Origin: Macrothele yani
Taxonomy: Eukaryota; Arthropoda; Arachnida; Araneae; Macrothelidae
Direction of reading: 5' to 3'
DNA: 64,000 nucleotides
Assembly: GCA_039090855.1 (NCBI GenBank)
Contig: CM077034.1
Span: 226,241,331 to 226,305,330 of the forward strand
Within the stretch, counting starts at the first letter, position 1; each line of letters starts with the position of its first letter. The notes beneath the pieces were generated by a model, which saw nothing but the letters and a program-made list of their open reading frames with translations, was not told the origin of the DNA and did no database searches. Made by a program: the position numbers and the translations under genes. Positions 30,311-42,165 of this stretch are shown here, piece after piece.

Positions 30311-30770
30311 CTTTGTGAAAAAGAAATACACACCACAGCAAAACGTTACAACAAACAAGGACACTAATGAAAAAAACTTAGCACGTGCAAAACACAAAGC
30401 TGATTCCCCTGGCGAGAACACGATAGGTAACATTGCAAGATTAAAGTTCAAAACTTCCGCCAATAAAAATTAGTCTGATGTGTTCAAAATTCCACGCTTG
30501 ACAGACAGGAAATCCAAAATTCGTAAAAAACTGCATCAACTTTTCCAAATTTTCTAATTTTGTTACTCCCGTTTTCGGGAATTTGCCATCTCCCTTATCA
30601 AGCTTCAAAGCAAAAACTTACGGTACGGATGATATTTAACAACACAGGCGAGTGGGAACATCGCGCTGTGTGTGTGTGTGTGAAGGGTTATGGGGGAAAT
30701 CTTTGCTCCGTTGGACTTCCAGTTTTGGAAATCCCCCCCACCCACCCACACACACACACCACCACCATTT
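30311..30770. other. No gene recognised
   Basis: AT-rich DNA with short (TG)n (about 30667-30682) and (CA)n (about 30747-30759) tracts near its end. A GTAAGT on the minus strand near 30620 is not supported by a convincing frame. Confidence 0.4.
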
Positions 30771-30774
30771 TCAA

Positions 30775-33700
30775 GCTGAAATAAAAATATTTATACAGCA
30801 AAATGTCATTTAACAATAATACTGGACAGAGGCAACATCACAAGCAAAATAAATTACGATTCCGGAAAAAAAATCTGAATTCCGTCGACTTTCCGCTTTA
30901 GAAAGTTTCGTGAAGATGGAATTCCGTCCTCCGACGAACATCTCTCCAACCCCCAATTGCTGTTCAACTGTGCATTGATCTCGTAAATGACCAAATTAAT
31001 AACAGGGTTCGTACTCTTTTTGGGGGAAAAAAATTCAAGGACTTTCCAGGCCTTTTCCAGGCCATATACAAAAAATTCCAGGATGATTACTACGCTTTAC
31101 AGTATCATGCTCAAATTAGTTTTTAAAAGCAATTTCAGTTTTAAGTAATAAAAATGATGAAAGATGCAAATGGATTAGGGATGATAGGGGAAGGGAATAG
31201 AACTGTCCATAATTAGCTTGTTCTCGTTGCGCTAGGCGCTTAAGCACTGCTGAATTCAGTCAGACCCCCAATGGTCAAATGATTGAAATGTGCTGATGTT
31301 CATGGAATGAAATGGTTGATCAGCTATGATAACCGCATAAAAGTTCGAAGGGGGCCGATTTCTTTTTTACGTTATGCAACATTCTACATTACTCCAGTAT
31401 TTATCTTGTCATCATCAACAATAGCAATGTAACTACCACTTACGATCGCGGATATCGGCCAACTGAAAATCTGCCATACAACTAAGGGATACAACACACA
31501 GGTATCATGTTACAGTGTATTGTAATTGAAAAAAAAAAAAAGATTTCAGAAATTAAAATCGAAAAAAAAAAAAAAAACTTTCAGAAATTAATATCATCAA
31601 GTCATGGTGTTTCAAAAATCCGCTTTCCTTTATAATGTTTAAAAACATGTAATGTTTTTTTCTTTTTTTACCTGTCGTGTATAATAAAATGGGTTGATTT
31701 TTTTATGGAATCAGACGTCCATATGTCCAATTGTCTTCGTCTGAGTTCACACGTTAGCTACTGTGTACAAGTAGACATATTTTTTCAGCTCAAAAATATG
31801 TAGTTTTGTATGTATTCACAGTATAACTCATTCCGTATTCCCACAGAACAAAATTCAGCAGATACAAATGAAGAACATCAAGACCCAACCAACACCATGT
31901 TTCCGATTGTCTGCTGTTTATATTCAAGAAATGCGAATATGGATCATTGGTGAATGCAGCAACTATGGTTTTTATTTATTACCAAGAAAAAAAAAGGAGC
32001 CTGAAAGCTGTAAAGCTGAAACGGATATTTCTCCCCCTCCCGAAAACATTCCGATTAAGTTCAAACAGCAGGAGCACGCGTCCACGCACACTCAACCTCT
32101 GGAATGTCCTGATGGAACGGCTTCTTTTCATTTGGCACATCGCCATAAATCACCACCTGCAGCTCACTGAAGTGTCTTCCTCCTTCACCCTAACTATAGG
32201 AGAAAACGCAAAAAAAAAAAATGCTGCCCAATTTTCGCCAAAATGACCAAATTTACGTCATAACGTTGCAATTTACTAAAATACGTTTATCTGCTGAATT
32301 TCGCCTAAATCCATTGAAAACTTTTTAATTAGATTTTTTTATTAAAACAGTAACTCAGACATCTGAATAAAAATGTATGTTTGTAATTAAAATAGAGTCC
32401 ATATCATCACAGAAACAAAATTTAAGGATCACTCTGTTTAAATAAACCATGGCATCTAAAAAAAAAATAATTTGCTTGCTTTTCCCGTAATTTATAATTG
32501 CCGTTTCTTTTTTGAATCCGATTTTGCAACGGAAGATTTTTTTTTTTTTTTTTTTTTGCATCTGCTAAAGTTTCAAACGGAATTCGGCGAAATTTGCACT
32601 AGAACTTTATTGTGATGTATTTTAACCACTGTAAAAATTTTACTGTGTTATTTTCAAAATTCCGGAAAATGGATTTCTGAAAATATCTCTTAGTCCTTTT
32701 GAGCCGTGCAAGTGATAAACAGGTGTTTGCTTTCTTCCCAACCAAAGGGCTTCGGATCAGCGCTCCCAGCTGTCAATCAACCGTTGCTATGGTAACACCC
32801 TTTCTGCTCAAGGCTCACTGTCTAAAGAGGCACACATAATAAAAATTTCCAATGCTAACTTTTAAGTTTTAAACCGATTCAAATGGAATTTTGGGAGTGA
32901 GCTTCTGTAATCCAATTATAGTAAATGTAAAAATTTCAGCCACTTTTGTGAAAAATTCGCAAAGATAGTTTTCTTATTTTTTATCATAAGTAGCCGAAGT
33001 CTCTTGAGGGGTGGGCCGGAAGCAAGCGTCTTAATGCAATAAACAAGGAGCAGATGAATGTGTTGTTCAGACATACTCTTCACTGGTGGATGCCAGCTGA
33101 CTTGGTAAACACGCGACCCCCTTGCAAATGCTAAATGTCTTTTCTTTCCCCTTCTGTTGTTCTCAGTAGTTGTCGGACGGACATCAAGCTCAGGGCTAGA
33201 GAATGCATCAAGCTCCCCTTCCCTAACAGACCTGCTAGTAATCATCCAATTTTATTGCACTGGAAGTAGTGCTTCCCCCCCCCCAGCCAAATTAGGATTT
33301 GGGCACATCCGAAACACCACTGTAGCCGGCGGTTTCTTTGAGAACAGAGGAGAGGAACTTGAAAAAAATTAAGGGTAACAGTCAGTAACACGATTTCCTA
33401 AAAGGGCATTTTTTTTAAGCACTAATTTCAAATTTCAAGGCTTTTCAAGACAGCATTAAAAAAATACCGTTTTTCCAGGATATTCCAGGCCTTGAAAACG
33501 TAATCATGATTTTCCAGGACTTTCCAGGTTTTCAAGCACGCGTGCGCACCCTGTAATAATCAAAATAGCGGAATTCCTTGAATTCGTGGAAGAATCTTGT
33601 GCACGAATATTATGGGGAAATTTTCGCCGCGTCTGAGTTCCGTTTTCGCAAATTGTTGCCTACAGTTCCAAGCTGAAATACAAACATTTATGCAATAAAA

Positions 33701-34110
33701 TGATACTTAACAAGAATACTGGACACAAAGATAACATCAGGAGAGAGAAAATTATGATTACAGCACATTTCTTTTACTCCATTTAACTACCGTTTTTAAA
33801 AGTTTTGAAAGACAAAATATCACCTCCTAGACGGAAAACGATCCCCCTCCCCGTAATGATCTTCAGTTTCGCATGAATCTTGACAATAATCAAAATGACG
33901 TGGGGGAGAGAGAGAAAAAAAAAAAAAAAAAAAAGAGCGAATCTGCTTAAGAATCTCATGTATATCATAAAATAACAGCAAAATGAAATTAAAAAAAAAA
34001 AATGAAAATTCGTAGAATTCGTAGTTTTGACAGTGAGTACCATAGCCAGACAAAATCCATAGAAACTACGGACATTCCATAGTAGTTGGCCGGTATGTAA
34101 CCACACACTC
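30775..34110 (-). repeat. Dispersed repeat R1, split by a hAT-like insertion
   Basis: Two R1 parts (30775-31002 and 33554-34110) flank the element at 31003-33553. The right edge carries the R1 terminus, the inverse of the one at 1430 (CTACGGAC, then TAGTAGTTGGC). Motifs AGCTGAAATA, AATACTGGACA and GGAATTCC recur at about 270-bp spacing. No protein is recognised. Confidence 0.6.
31003..33553. mobile_element. CAGGGT-ended hAT-like element, 2.55 kb, no transposase seen
   Basis: Ends CAGGGTTCGTAC and, reversed, CAGGGTGCGCAC, each followed by repeated CCAGG motifs (AGGACTTTCCAGGCC left; GGACTTTCCAGGTTTTC right). The flanks share TAATAA (last six bases left, first six right). The interior is AT-rich with poly-A tracts; frames of about 100 codons show no transposase motifs, so I call it non-autonomous. 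Confidence 0.6.
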
Positions 34111-34475
34111 CTCAACAAAGTGAGTCACATTACATACTGGTGTAATGAGGAGAAGGTGTGGCCTGAAGATCAATCGACTACACATGATGAAGACCATCGT
34201 GGATGAACTGGGAATGGTTGCCCTCCCAGAATGCCATTACAGGGAGGTTGCCCTCCCAGAATGCCATTACAGGGAGCACAAATTCTTGTTATGAAGGGCG
34301 TAAAAAAAAAAATGCACTAGTGAATAATAAAAACATGCGACCAGGGCTCCAAAAATACGTTCGCCAGCTCACCATTGGTGAGCTAATAAATTCTGTTGGC
34401 AACCACAATTTCACTACTTTTATTTATTCAGTTTTGTCATAGAACGAATGAGTGGTGGTATTTTTGAAATATATA
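34111..34475. other. No gene; small duplications
   Basis: Contains two adjacent copies of a 31-bp segment (GTTGCCCTCCCAGAATGCC, about 34216-34276) and GAGCTAATAAA-type motifs related to 36290-36420. Otherwise unrecognised. Confidence 0.5.
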
Positions 34476-34622
34476 CACTGAAGGGCAATTGAATTAGAGA
34501 CAGCTGGCGTTATGCAAATGTGGCACTGTGGGCAGCCCTGTAAACGGAAACGACATGACGTATGCAGCGATCCGACAATATAAAAAGTGATGCGACGGAA
34601 ATCGGTAAGAGTTGGACGCAGT

Positions 34623-36248
34623 ATGGGTAAGACGAAGGATCTAAGCGCATTTGATCGTGGGCAAATTGTCGGGGCCCGACGAATGGGTCACTCCCATCTC
34701 GGAAGTCGTGCAGGCACTGGGATTTTCACGAGCCACTGTGTCACGGGTGCACCGTGAGCACATCGCATCCGGTCAAACCATCCCTGCAAGGGCCAACTGC
34801 CATAGACAACAGCATGTGGATGAACAGGGTCATCGTCGGCTAGCTTGCATTGTAACAGCGGATTGACGAGCCACAATGCCAGAAATCACTCTGCAAATTT
34901 AACACTGGTGCACGAAAACGTGTAAGCAGCCACACCATCCAGAACCATCTCCTCGCTATGGGGTACAGAAGCCATGGTCCCACGAGGGTACCGCTGCTGA
35001 CCGCACATCACAGGGTGCAAAGATTAGCATGGGCGCGTGAACATTGCCACTGGACCCAAGAGATGTGGGAAAATGTTGCCTGGACTCGCGAGTCGAAATT
35101 CACGTTGGTACATGCGGATGGCAGGATACGAGTACGGCGCAGGCTAGCTTGCATTGTAACAGCGGATTGACGAGCCACAATGCCAGAAATCACTCTGCAA
35201 TTTAACACTGGTGCACGAAAACGTGTAAGCAGCCACACCATCCAGAACCATCTCCTCGCTATGGGGTACAGAAGCCATGGTCCCACGAGGGTACCGCTGC
35301 TGACCGCACATCACAGGGTGCAAAGATTAGCATGGGCGCGTGAACATTGCCACTGGACCCAAGAGATGTGGGAAAATGTTGCCTGGACTCGCGAGTCGAA
35401 ATTCACGTTGGTACATGCGGATGGCAGGATACGAGTACGGCGCAGGCTAGCTTGCATTGTAACAGCGGATTGACGAGCCACAATGCCAGAAATCACTCTG
35501 CAATTTAACACTGGTGCACGAAAACGTGTAAGCAGCCACACCATCCAGAACCATCTCCTCGCTATGGGGTACAGAAGCCATGGTCCCACGAGGGTACCGC
35601 TGCTGACCGCACATCACAGGGTGCAAAGATTAGCATGGGCGCGTGAACATTGCCACTGGACCCAAGAGATGTGGGAAAATGTTGCTGGACTCGCGAGTCG
35701 AAATTCACGTTGGTACATGCGGATGGCAGGATACGAGTACGGCGCAAACCACATGAAGCGATGGATCCTTCTTGCCAGCAGGGTACTCTTCAAGCTGGTG
35801 GGGGTGGCATTCTCATCTGGGGACTGGTTATGTGGACTGAAATGGGACCCCTGGTACGTGTGACATCGCCCCTCACAGGTCAACGTTACCGGGATATCCT
35901 GGACGACCATTTGCTCCCATTTGTGCGTCTTCAACATCCCACTGGGGACCTCATCCTGCAACAAGACAATGCACCGTGCCATCGCTCTTGAATTGTATCC
36001 GAATGGTTGGATGAACACTCCACCAACGTGACCTCGCTTCCTTGGACAGCTACGTCACCTGACCTCAGCATATCTGGGATGCCATCGAGAGAGATGACCT
36101 CCCTGTATCAAATCTTCGTGAACTGTAAGAGCTTGTTCAGGGGTTGTGGATCCGTATGGCTTCCAGGCGCTTCTGGTGTCTTGTAGAGTCCATGCAGAGA
36201 CGAATCGCCGCAGTTATCAGGGCGAAAGGTGGTTCCACACGTTACTAG
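34623..36248 (+). pseudogene. Tc1-type transposase with triplicated core (broken)
   Basis: Start MGKTKDLSAFDRGQIVGARR (HTH), then ALGFSRATVSRVHREH (second part of the DNA-binding region), RVSSHTIQNHLLAMGYRSHG, CHWTQEMWENVAWTRESKF, VHADGRIRVRR (repeated), then DLILQQDNAPCHRS (second Asp) and a C-terminus ending RIAAVIRAKGGSTRY. The expected WTDESKF first-Asp block reads WTRESKF, so that Asp is Arg. The SPDLNPIEHIWD block is contracted to SPDLS then IWDAIE, so the catalytic Glu is lost. Stops between repeat units break the frame. Confidence 0.85.
34838..35747 (+). repeat. 303-bp tandem triplication inside a transposase gene
   Basis: Three almost identical units (about 34838-35141, 35142-35444, 35445-35747) begin GGCTAGCTTGCATTGTAACA and end CGAGTACGGCGCA. 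Their near identity, apart from single-base indels (first unit CAAATTTAAC for CAATTTAAC; third unit GTTGCTGG for GTTGCCTGG), shows recent unequal exchange or slippage. Confidence 0.95.
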
Positions 36249-36284
36249 ACAGGTATCTCTAATTCAATCGCTCTTCAGTGTAAT

Positions 36285-36930
36285 ATCAGTGATTTTGGAG
36301 CGGCTAATAAAAGTAGCTTGATTTAAAAGTGAGATTACTGAGTGAAAAAACTTGGAAATATCTATATTTAATACCCAGTGATTTTGGAGCGGTTAACGAA
36401 AGTAGCTTGATTTGTAACGTACCGCTAAAGTAGCATGAATTTGGAATAATTCAGGATCCTAAATGTTCTCGTGATTTTGGAACGGTGATTTTTGCAGCTG
36501 ATCACAAACCGTGACAGTGACATTTTAGTAACGTTACAAAGAAACCGTGACGTGATTTTGTACCCACATCTACCTGTTCAACCATTAATACAAAACATCT
36601 CCTTTGCCACACTTCCACTTCTCTCCTCCTCCTACAATTAACCAATGTATTTTTGCAAATGGGTAGGTTGGAAGGGACCCCTCTCTATTTTCATCATACA
36701 TGCGACTGATGACAAAAGAAAAAAGGTGAACTTTTTCATCAGGTGAAAAATCGGAAAGTGCCGCGAGAAGGTATGAATGTAATGCAGCATAAGTAATACA
36801 GAATTGTTCACTGAAGTTTATTTATGTAAATATTAAAATGGAGCACATCAAAACGTAATATTACTGACACTTAACAAAAAGAACAAGGGACAGAGAAACA
36901 TCGTGGGAAGAAAAAATACGATTACAGGCG
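36285..36930. repeat. Degenerate GATTTTGGAGCGG repeats, then R1
   Basis: Three or four degenerate units with CAGTGATTTTGGAGCGG and AAAGTAGCTTGATTT lie at 36285-36500. From about 36700 the sequence joins R1 (CTTTTTCATCAGGTGAAAAA, also at 51870), running to the foldback insertion. No coding content. Confidence 0.6.
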
Positions 36931-36941
36931 AAATATTCGCC

Positions 36942-37830
36942 CAAATTAAGAAAGGTAGTGTAGAACACGCTAAGTTACGTATAAAAAGTTTAAGGCAAAT
37001 ATATTTCAGCCATTACTACAGCCTTCATCAGTAAGACTACGATTGGTTTATGTTGCCAGATTGGAAAGGTAAGTTTCGTAATGGTAACTCCGGGTGACGT
37101 GATGCAATGAGGGATTTCCAGATCTAAGGAACGAAAATGGGGAGCTCAGAGTTGCAATTTTTGGAAAATAAAATTTCCAAACTTTCTCTAAACCTCGGAG
37201 CATACCGATTTTGGAAGGGAGCCAGCTTTTAGTGTCGGACCAAAGTGGAATAGCAGAAGTGTCCGCCATGGTAAGAAGAGACAAGGAAGACGAAGGTTTT
37301 CCAAATTTCACATGAGATTTGTGTTCCTGAAGTGTTGAGAGAATTTTCTGGAATGAACTTTCCTAATGAACATAGGAAGTTCATTCCGGAAAATTCTTTC
37401 AAGACTTCAGTAACACAAATCTGACGTAAAATTTGGAAAACCTTCATCTGCCTTATCTCTTCTTACCATGGCTGACACTTCTGTTATTCCACTTTGGTCC
37501 GACACTAAAAAGCTGGCTCCCTTCCAAAATCGGTATGCTCCGAGGTTTAGAGAAAGTTTGGAAATTTTATTTTCCAAAAATTGCAACTCTGAGCTCCCCA
37601 TTTTCGTTCCTTACATCTGGAAATCCCTCATTGCATCATGTCACCCGGAGTTACTATTACAAGACTTACCTTTCCAATCGGGCAACATAAACCAATTGTA
37701 GTCATACTGATGAAGGCCATAGTAATGGCTGAAATATATTTGCATTAAACTTTTATACGTAACTTAAGCGTGTTCTACACCACCTTCTTAATTTGTTTGA
37801 TAGTTACGTGCACTGCCTACCACTCATTTA
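36942..37830. mobile_element. Foldback element with 11-bp target duplication
   Basis: Arms 36942-37371 and 37376-37795 are inverted copies of about 420 bp, followed by an asymmetric 35-bp tail. The insertion is in R1, with AAATATTCGCC perfectly duplicated at 36931-36941 and 37831-37841. Arms contain a CTGATGAAGGC-stem-GAAATATATTT motif. The right arm's 77-codon frame (MADTSVIPLWSDTK, then FRESLEILFSKN) shows no family I can name. An 11-bp duplication suggests retroposition rather than cut-and-paste (inference); a Penelope-like pair is plausible. Confidence 0.75.
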
Positions 37831-37898
37831 AAATATTCGCCCCTTCCAACTTCCATTTTCAGAAATTTTTACTCCATTTTCAAGATGAAATACAAATG

Positions 37899-39302
37899 CA
37901 CTGACGGAAAAAAAAAATCCCAACACCAAGAACGGGTTGTGTTAGATAAGCGACAGTTGGTAGGCGGTGAGAGTACATCTGTAAGATGACGTCTATGCAA
38001 ATTTCGCGCTCGGCGCATACGTGTGGCGCTAGTAGCGCCTCGGAATATGCAAAGCAGGTTTGCTGTAAATACGCGCTGTAACGTTCGTGAGCGTTAGTTA
38101 TCGTTGAGATTCGACGTAGTGTGTTGATGTTAGTCAAGAATGCCTTTAAGAAGACGAAGAAGCCATTATCAACAGCTCACGGAGTTTGAACGAGGTCGTG
38201 TAATAGGGCTACGAGAAGGTGGATTTTCTTTCCTCAATATTGCAGAACGACTTGGCATTGTTGGCAGCGGTGGTCAAGGGAAGGTACTGCCTCAAGAAGA
38301 CCGGGTTCCGGACGGCCACGTGGCACTACTGAGAGGGAAGACCGCCGTGTACGGCGTATGGCCGTGGCGCATGGTACTGCGTCTGCGGCAGCAATTCGAG
38401 CTGCAGTTGCCACCACAGTGACACAACGAACTGTTACAAATCGGTTACTTGAAAGACAGCTCCGAGCCAGACGCCCTGTAGCGTGCATTCCACTTACTCC
38501 AAACCACTGCCGTTTGCGACGTCAGTGGTGTCAAGCTAGAGCTCATTGGAGGACGGAGTGGAGATCTGTTGTGTTTTCTGATGAAAGCCGGTTCTGCCTG
38601 GATGCCAGTGATGGCCGTGTGTTGGTTAGAAGGAGGCCAGGTGAGCGCCTGCAACCAACCTGTCTGCGGCCGAGACACACTGGACCTACACCTGGAGTTA
38701 TGGTCTGGGGAGCAATTTCCTATGACAGCAGGAGCACTCTCGTGGTTATCCCACGCACCCTGACAGCATAGTTGTACGTCGGTCTGGTGATTCAACCTGT
38801 TGTGCTGCCATTCATGAACAGCATTCCAGGGGGTGTTTTCCAACAGGATAACGCTCGCCCGCATACCGCTGTTGTAACCCAACATGCTCTACAGAGTGTC
38901 GACATGTTGCCGTTGCCAGCTAGATCACCAGATCTTTCACCAATCGAGCACGTATGGGACATCATTGGACAACTCCAGCATCACCCCCAACCAGCATTAA
39001 CCGTCCCTGTATTGACAGACCAATTGCAACAGGCATAGAACTCCATCCCACAAACTGACATCCAGCACCTGTACGACACAATGCATGAACGTTGGTGTGC
39101 TTGCATTTAACATTCTGGCGGTTACACCGGTTATTAATGTACCAGCATTTCGCATTTAAAATGGCTCTTCTCACGCTTACATTAAGCTGTGATCTTGAAA
39201 CCTTAATCCATTAAATATGTTACCTATACAAATGTATTGCCGCCATTTCATTCCTCTACAACTATTTTTTCGTGGTGTTGGGATTTTTTTTTCCTGTCAG
39301 TG
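37899..39302 (+). mobile_element. Tc1-type transposon with CACTGACNGG ends
   Basis: Inverted ends CACTGACGGAAAAAAAAAAT and, reversed, CACTGACAGGAAAAAAAAAT, both followed by CCCAACACCA. The right flank is TA, the left TG (mutated). 1.4 kb, inserted in R1, which continues on both sides. Confidence 0.9.
38140..39110 (+). pseudogene. Tc1-type transposase (few lesions)
   Basis: MPLRRRRSHYQQLTEFERGR (HTH start), IAERLG, frameshift at about 38260, then TVTQRTVTNRLLERQL, RSVVFSDESRFCLDASDGRV (Asp 1), TPGVMVWGAISYDSRSTLVV, a TAG near 38769, then GGVFQQDNARPHTAVVTQHA (Asp 2), LPARSPDLSPIEHVWDIIG (Glu) and DIQHLYDTMHERWCACI. All three catalytic residues remain; only about one frameshift and two stops break the frame. 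The Asp-Glu spacing is 32 residues as read, two shorter than in the copy at 27428. Confidence 0.88.
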
Positions 39303-39616
39303 TATTTATGGACTAAAATGGTATTTAACAACAATTCTGGGTAGAAGGAACATCTCAAGGGAAAAAATTATGATTACGGGAGAAATCTTCACTCTGCCCA
39401 ACTTCCGCTTGTGAAGGTTTTGAAAGTTGGAATTCCGTCTTCAGACAGAAAACGACCCCCCATCCTCACCACCAGTCCCTCCAAAATTTCTGCTCAGTTA
39501 TGCATCTATCTCGAGAAATATGAAATCTGTTTTTAAAACCATGCACAGTGGAAAAGTTAACTTACCAAACGAACGAAAACAAAATTTCCTGTTGTGTTCA
39601 GGCATCCGACCACACT
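39303..39616. repeat. R1 remnant, no gene
   Basis: R1 continues after the Tc1 insertion (GTATTTAACAACAATTCTGG, GTTGGAATTCCGTCTTCAG). It grades into unrecognised sequence before the P-type pseudogene. Confidence 0.5.
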
Positions 39617-40511
39617 TTAATTCTGAGAGCTTTGGGTGCAACTACTGGACTGCAACCACTTTTTCATCATCATCTCAGATTTTTTCTGAAGTGATGCTTT
39701 TCGATTGAGATGTCGTAGATTGATGAACGTTCTTATACGAGAATAAATTCTGATTGCCTCTTCAGAAACTTGTGGGTATCTTTCTTCCAATATTCTCTTT
39801 AACTCTTGGGTAACCTGTTTTCTTTTGTGAGCCCCTTCTTTTCTGTGAATCGCAATAAATATGGTTTCGAATTCTTCTATTGTTTTAAGCCAATCTGCTG
39901 TTGGTATAGTTAACCCTCCCTGTGAAATTAAATTGATCCAAACGGAGGAGTCGAAATCATCACCTACTTTATGTGAAACAGTGCCCACAGAAGGATCTTT
40001 TTCTCGAACTCGATAGGCAATGTATCCGGCCACATATTTGAGGGCTTCGTGTTCTGTGAAAGACATAAGGCAAGAACTTCAGCTGTTTTCATCACCTTTC
40101 CACGACATTGGCATAGGTTCATTACATAAATTTGTACACATCTGATCATCGGTCACATCACTGCAAGACAATTTAACAATTTCTTGGATATCTTTCTCTA
40201 CGAAAGTGCTCTTAAGTAAATCTGCAGTCAGATAGCAATCAACTGAAGCAGGTGTTGAGTTTGTCTGAAAGACCTGGTAATTTATTTGCCAAAAGTAATT
40301 GTTTCAAACGACTGATCACTTCAACTGGAGAAGGATGGTCATAAAAATTTCCAATTCCTCTTATTTGACTAAATAAACTTTCAAGGGCATCTTGAGTCAA
40401 ACGGGATGTCATAATATAGGTTACTCCAATAGATTTCAAATCTGTGTGCAGTCCAAGAAGTGATGATATCGAAACCAGTATACCCTTTTGAAATGGCAAT
40501 ATGTTCTTCTT

Positions 40512-42165
40512 CAGGGTTCCCACTCAAAAGTAATAACAAAATTCCCTGACTTTTTCAGGTTCTCCAGGTGGTTTTTAAAGTTTTCCAGGGTGGCATGTTG
40601 CAAAGAATTGTCACATTTCATTCCATTCCATTCCATTCATTTTTCACACCAAAGCACACACTTGTAAATTCTTTACATAATTTTTCTTTATAAAATTACC
40701 CGCTTTTCATTAATAACAACTAACTGTGCACATTATTTTCTGTACCAAAGTTCCGTGAACTTTTGTGAATACTACCCGGACACGGAACTTGTAAATACAT
40801 TCCCATAGAAACAGGTCATATGTAAGAAAAAATCTGTCAGTTGAATAGTTTCAGTTTTTCTATAACACAATGCAGCTAAGCTTAATAATGGAATGGCTCT
40901 GTTCAAAGAAACATGTTTCAAAAGAACCAACAGACAAAGGACTTTGATCCATCATTTGGTTGGTTCTCTTGTGAAGTGTTTCTTCAAGCAGGAAGCCATT
41001 GTGCCTAATTGTTCCATGTTATAACTGTGAATACTACCCACACGGAATTTGTAAATACATTCCCATAGAAACAGGTCATATGTAAGAAAAAATCTGTCAG
41101 TTGAATAGTTTCAGTTTTTCTATAACACAATGCAGCTAAGCTTAATGATGGAATGGCTATGTTCAAAGAAACATGTTTCAAGAGAACCAACAAAGGACTT
41201 TGATCCATCATTTAGTTGGTTCTCTTGTGAAGTGTTTCTTCAAGCAGGAGCCATTGTGCCTAATTGTTCCATGTTATAACTGTGAATACTACCCACACGG
41301 AATTTGTAAATACATTCCCATAGAAACAGGTCATGTGTAAGAAAAAATCTGTCAGTTGAATAGTTTCAGTTTTTCTATAACACAATGCAGCTAAGCTTAA
41401 TGATGGAATGGCTCTGTTCAAAGAAACATGTTTCAAAAGAACCAACAGACAAAGGACTTTGATCCATCATTTGGTTGGTTCTCTTGTGAAGTGTTTCTTC
41501 AAGCAGGAGTCATTGTGCCTAATTGTTCCATGTTATAACTGTGAATACTACCCACACGGAATTTGTAAATACATTCCCATAGAAACAGGTCATATGTAAG
41601 AAAAAATCTGTCAGTTGAATAGTTTCAGTTTTTCTATAACACAATGCAGCTAAGCTTAATGATGGAATGGCTCTGTTCAAAGAAACACGTTTCAAGAGAA
41701 CCAACAGACAAAGGACTTTGATCCATCATTTGGTTGGTTCTCTTGTGAAGTGTTCTTCAAGCAGGAACCATTGTGCCTAATTATTCCATGTTATAACAAC
41801 TGCCTGCAGAAATTGAACAAAAGCTTAATAAACTGGCAATTTTAAAAATTCAATTTTGCACCTTTTTTTAAAAAATAAAGGAAATACTTAATATAACTGA
41901 AAGTAAGATCTACCAAATTCTAGGCAGGCAGTAATTGCAAGCAAAAGTTTGAAATCTTGAAAAAATAAGTTTTTTTGGCAAAATAAAGTATCCATTAATT
42001 TTTACAAAAAAAAAAAAAAAGGGGGTATATTTTTTTCCCTGAGTTTTCCCTGACTTTTACTAAAAAGGGTAATTTTCCCTGAGTTTTCCCTGATTTTTGG
42101 AACCATTTTCAAATTCCCTGAGAATTCCAGGTTTTCCCTGTTTTCCAGGTTGAGTGGGAACCCTG
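40512..42165. mobile_element. CAGGGTTCCCACTCAA MITE inside the P-type gene
   Basis: Perfect inverted ends CAGGGTTCCCACTCAA, with TTCCCTGA and TTCCAGG repeats subterminally. The target duplication TTCTT stands at 40507-40511 and 42166-42170. Removing the element and one TTCTT rejoins the transposase in frame (FGKKNILPFQ), which fixes the duplication at 5 bp. The interior is a 257-bp tandem array and AT-rich sequence, with no transposase. Confidence 0.88.
40740..41800. repeat. About 257-bp tandem array, four copies
   Basis: Units with GAATACTACCCACACGG, CATTCCCATAGAAACAGG, AAAAATCTGTCAGTTGAATA and GACTTTGATCCATCATTTGG repeat at 255-259-bp spacing. The related MITE at 44020-44874 has a single unit, so the array arose within this copy or its direct ancestor. 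The 61-68-codon minus-strand frames are repeat artefacts. Confidence 0.9.

Larger units (their letters stand above)
34476..36280 (+). mobile_element. Tc1-type transposon with internal triplication
   Basis: Inverted ends CACTGAAGGGCAATTGAATT and, reversed, CACTGAAGAGCGATTGAATT, TA on both sides. At 1.8 kb it is longer than other Tc1 copies here because a 303-bp transposase segment is present three times. Confidence 0.9.

Noticed and set aside
30560..30784. Exon near the GTAAGT at about 30620
   Set aside because: No frame joins it to the other exons, and neighbouring sequence is repeat-derived with (TG)n and (CA)n tracts.
41005..41704. Small secreted-protein family on the minus strand
   Set aside because: Frames repeat with the 257-bp MITE array and mirror transposon DNA.
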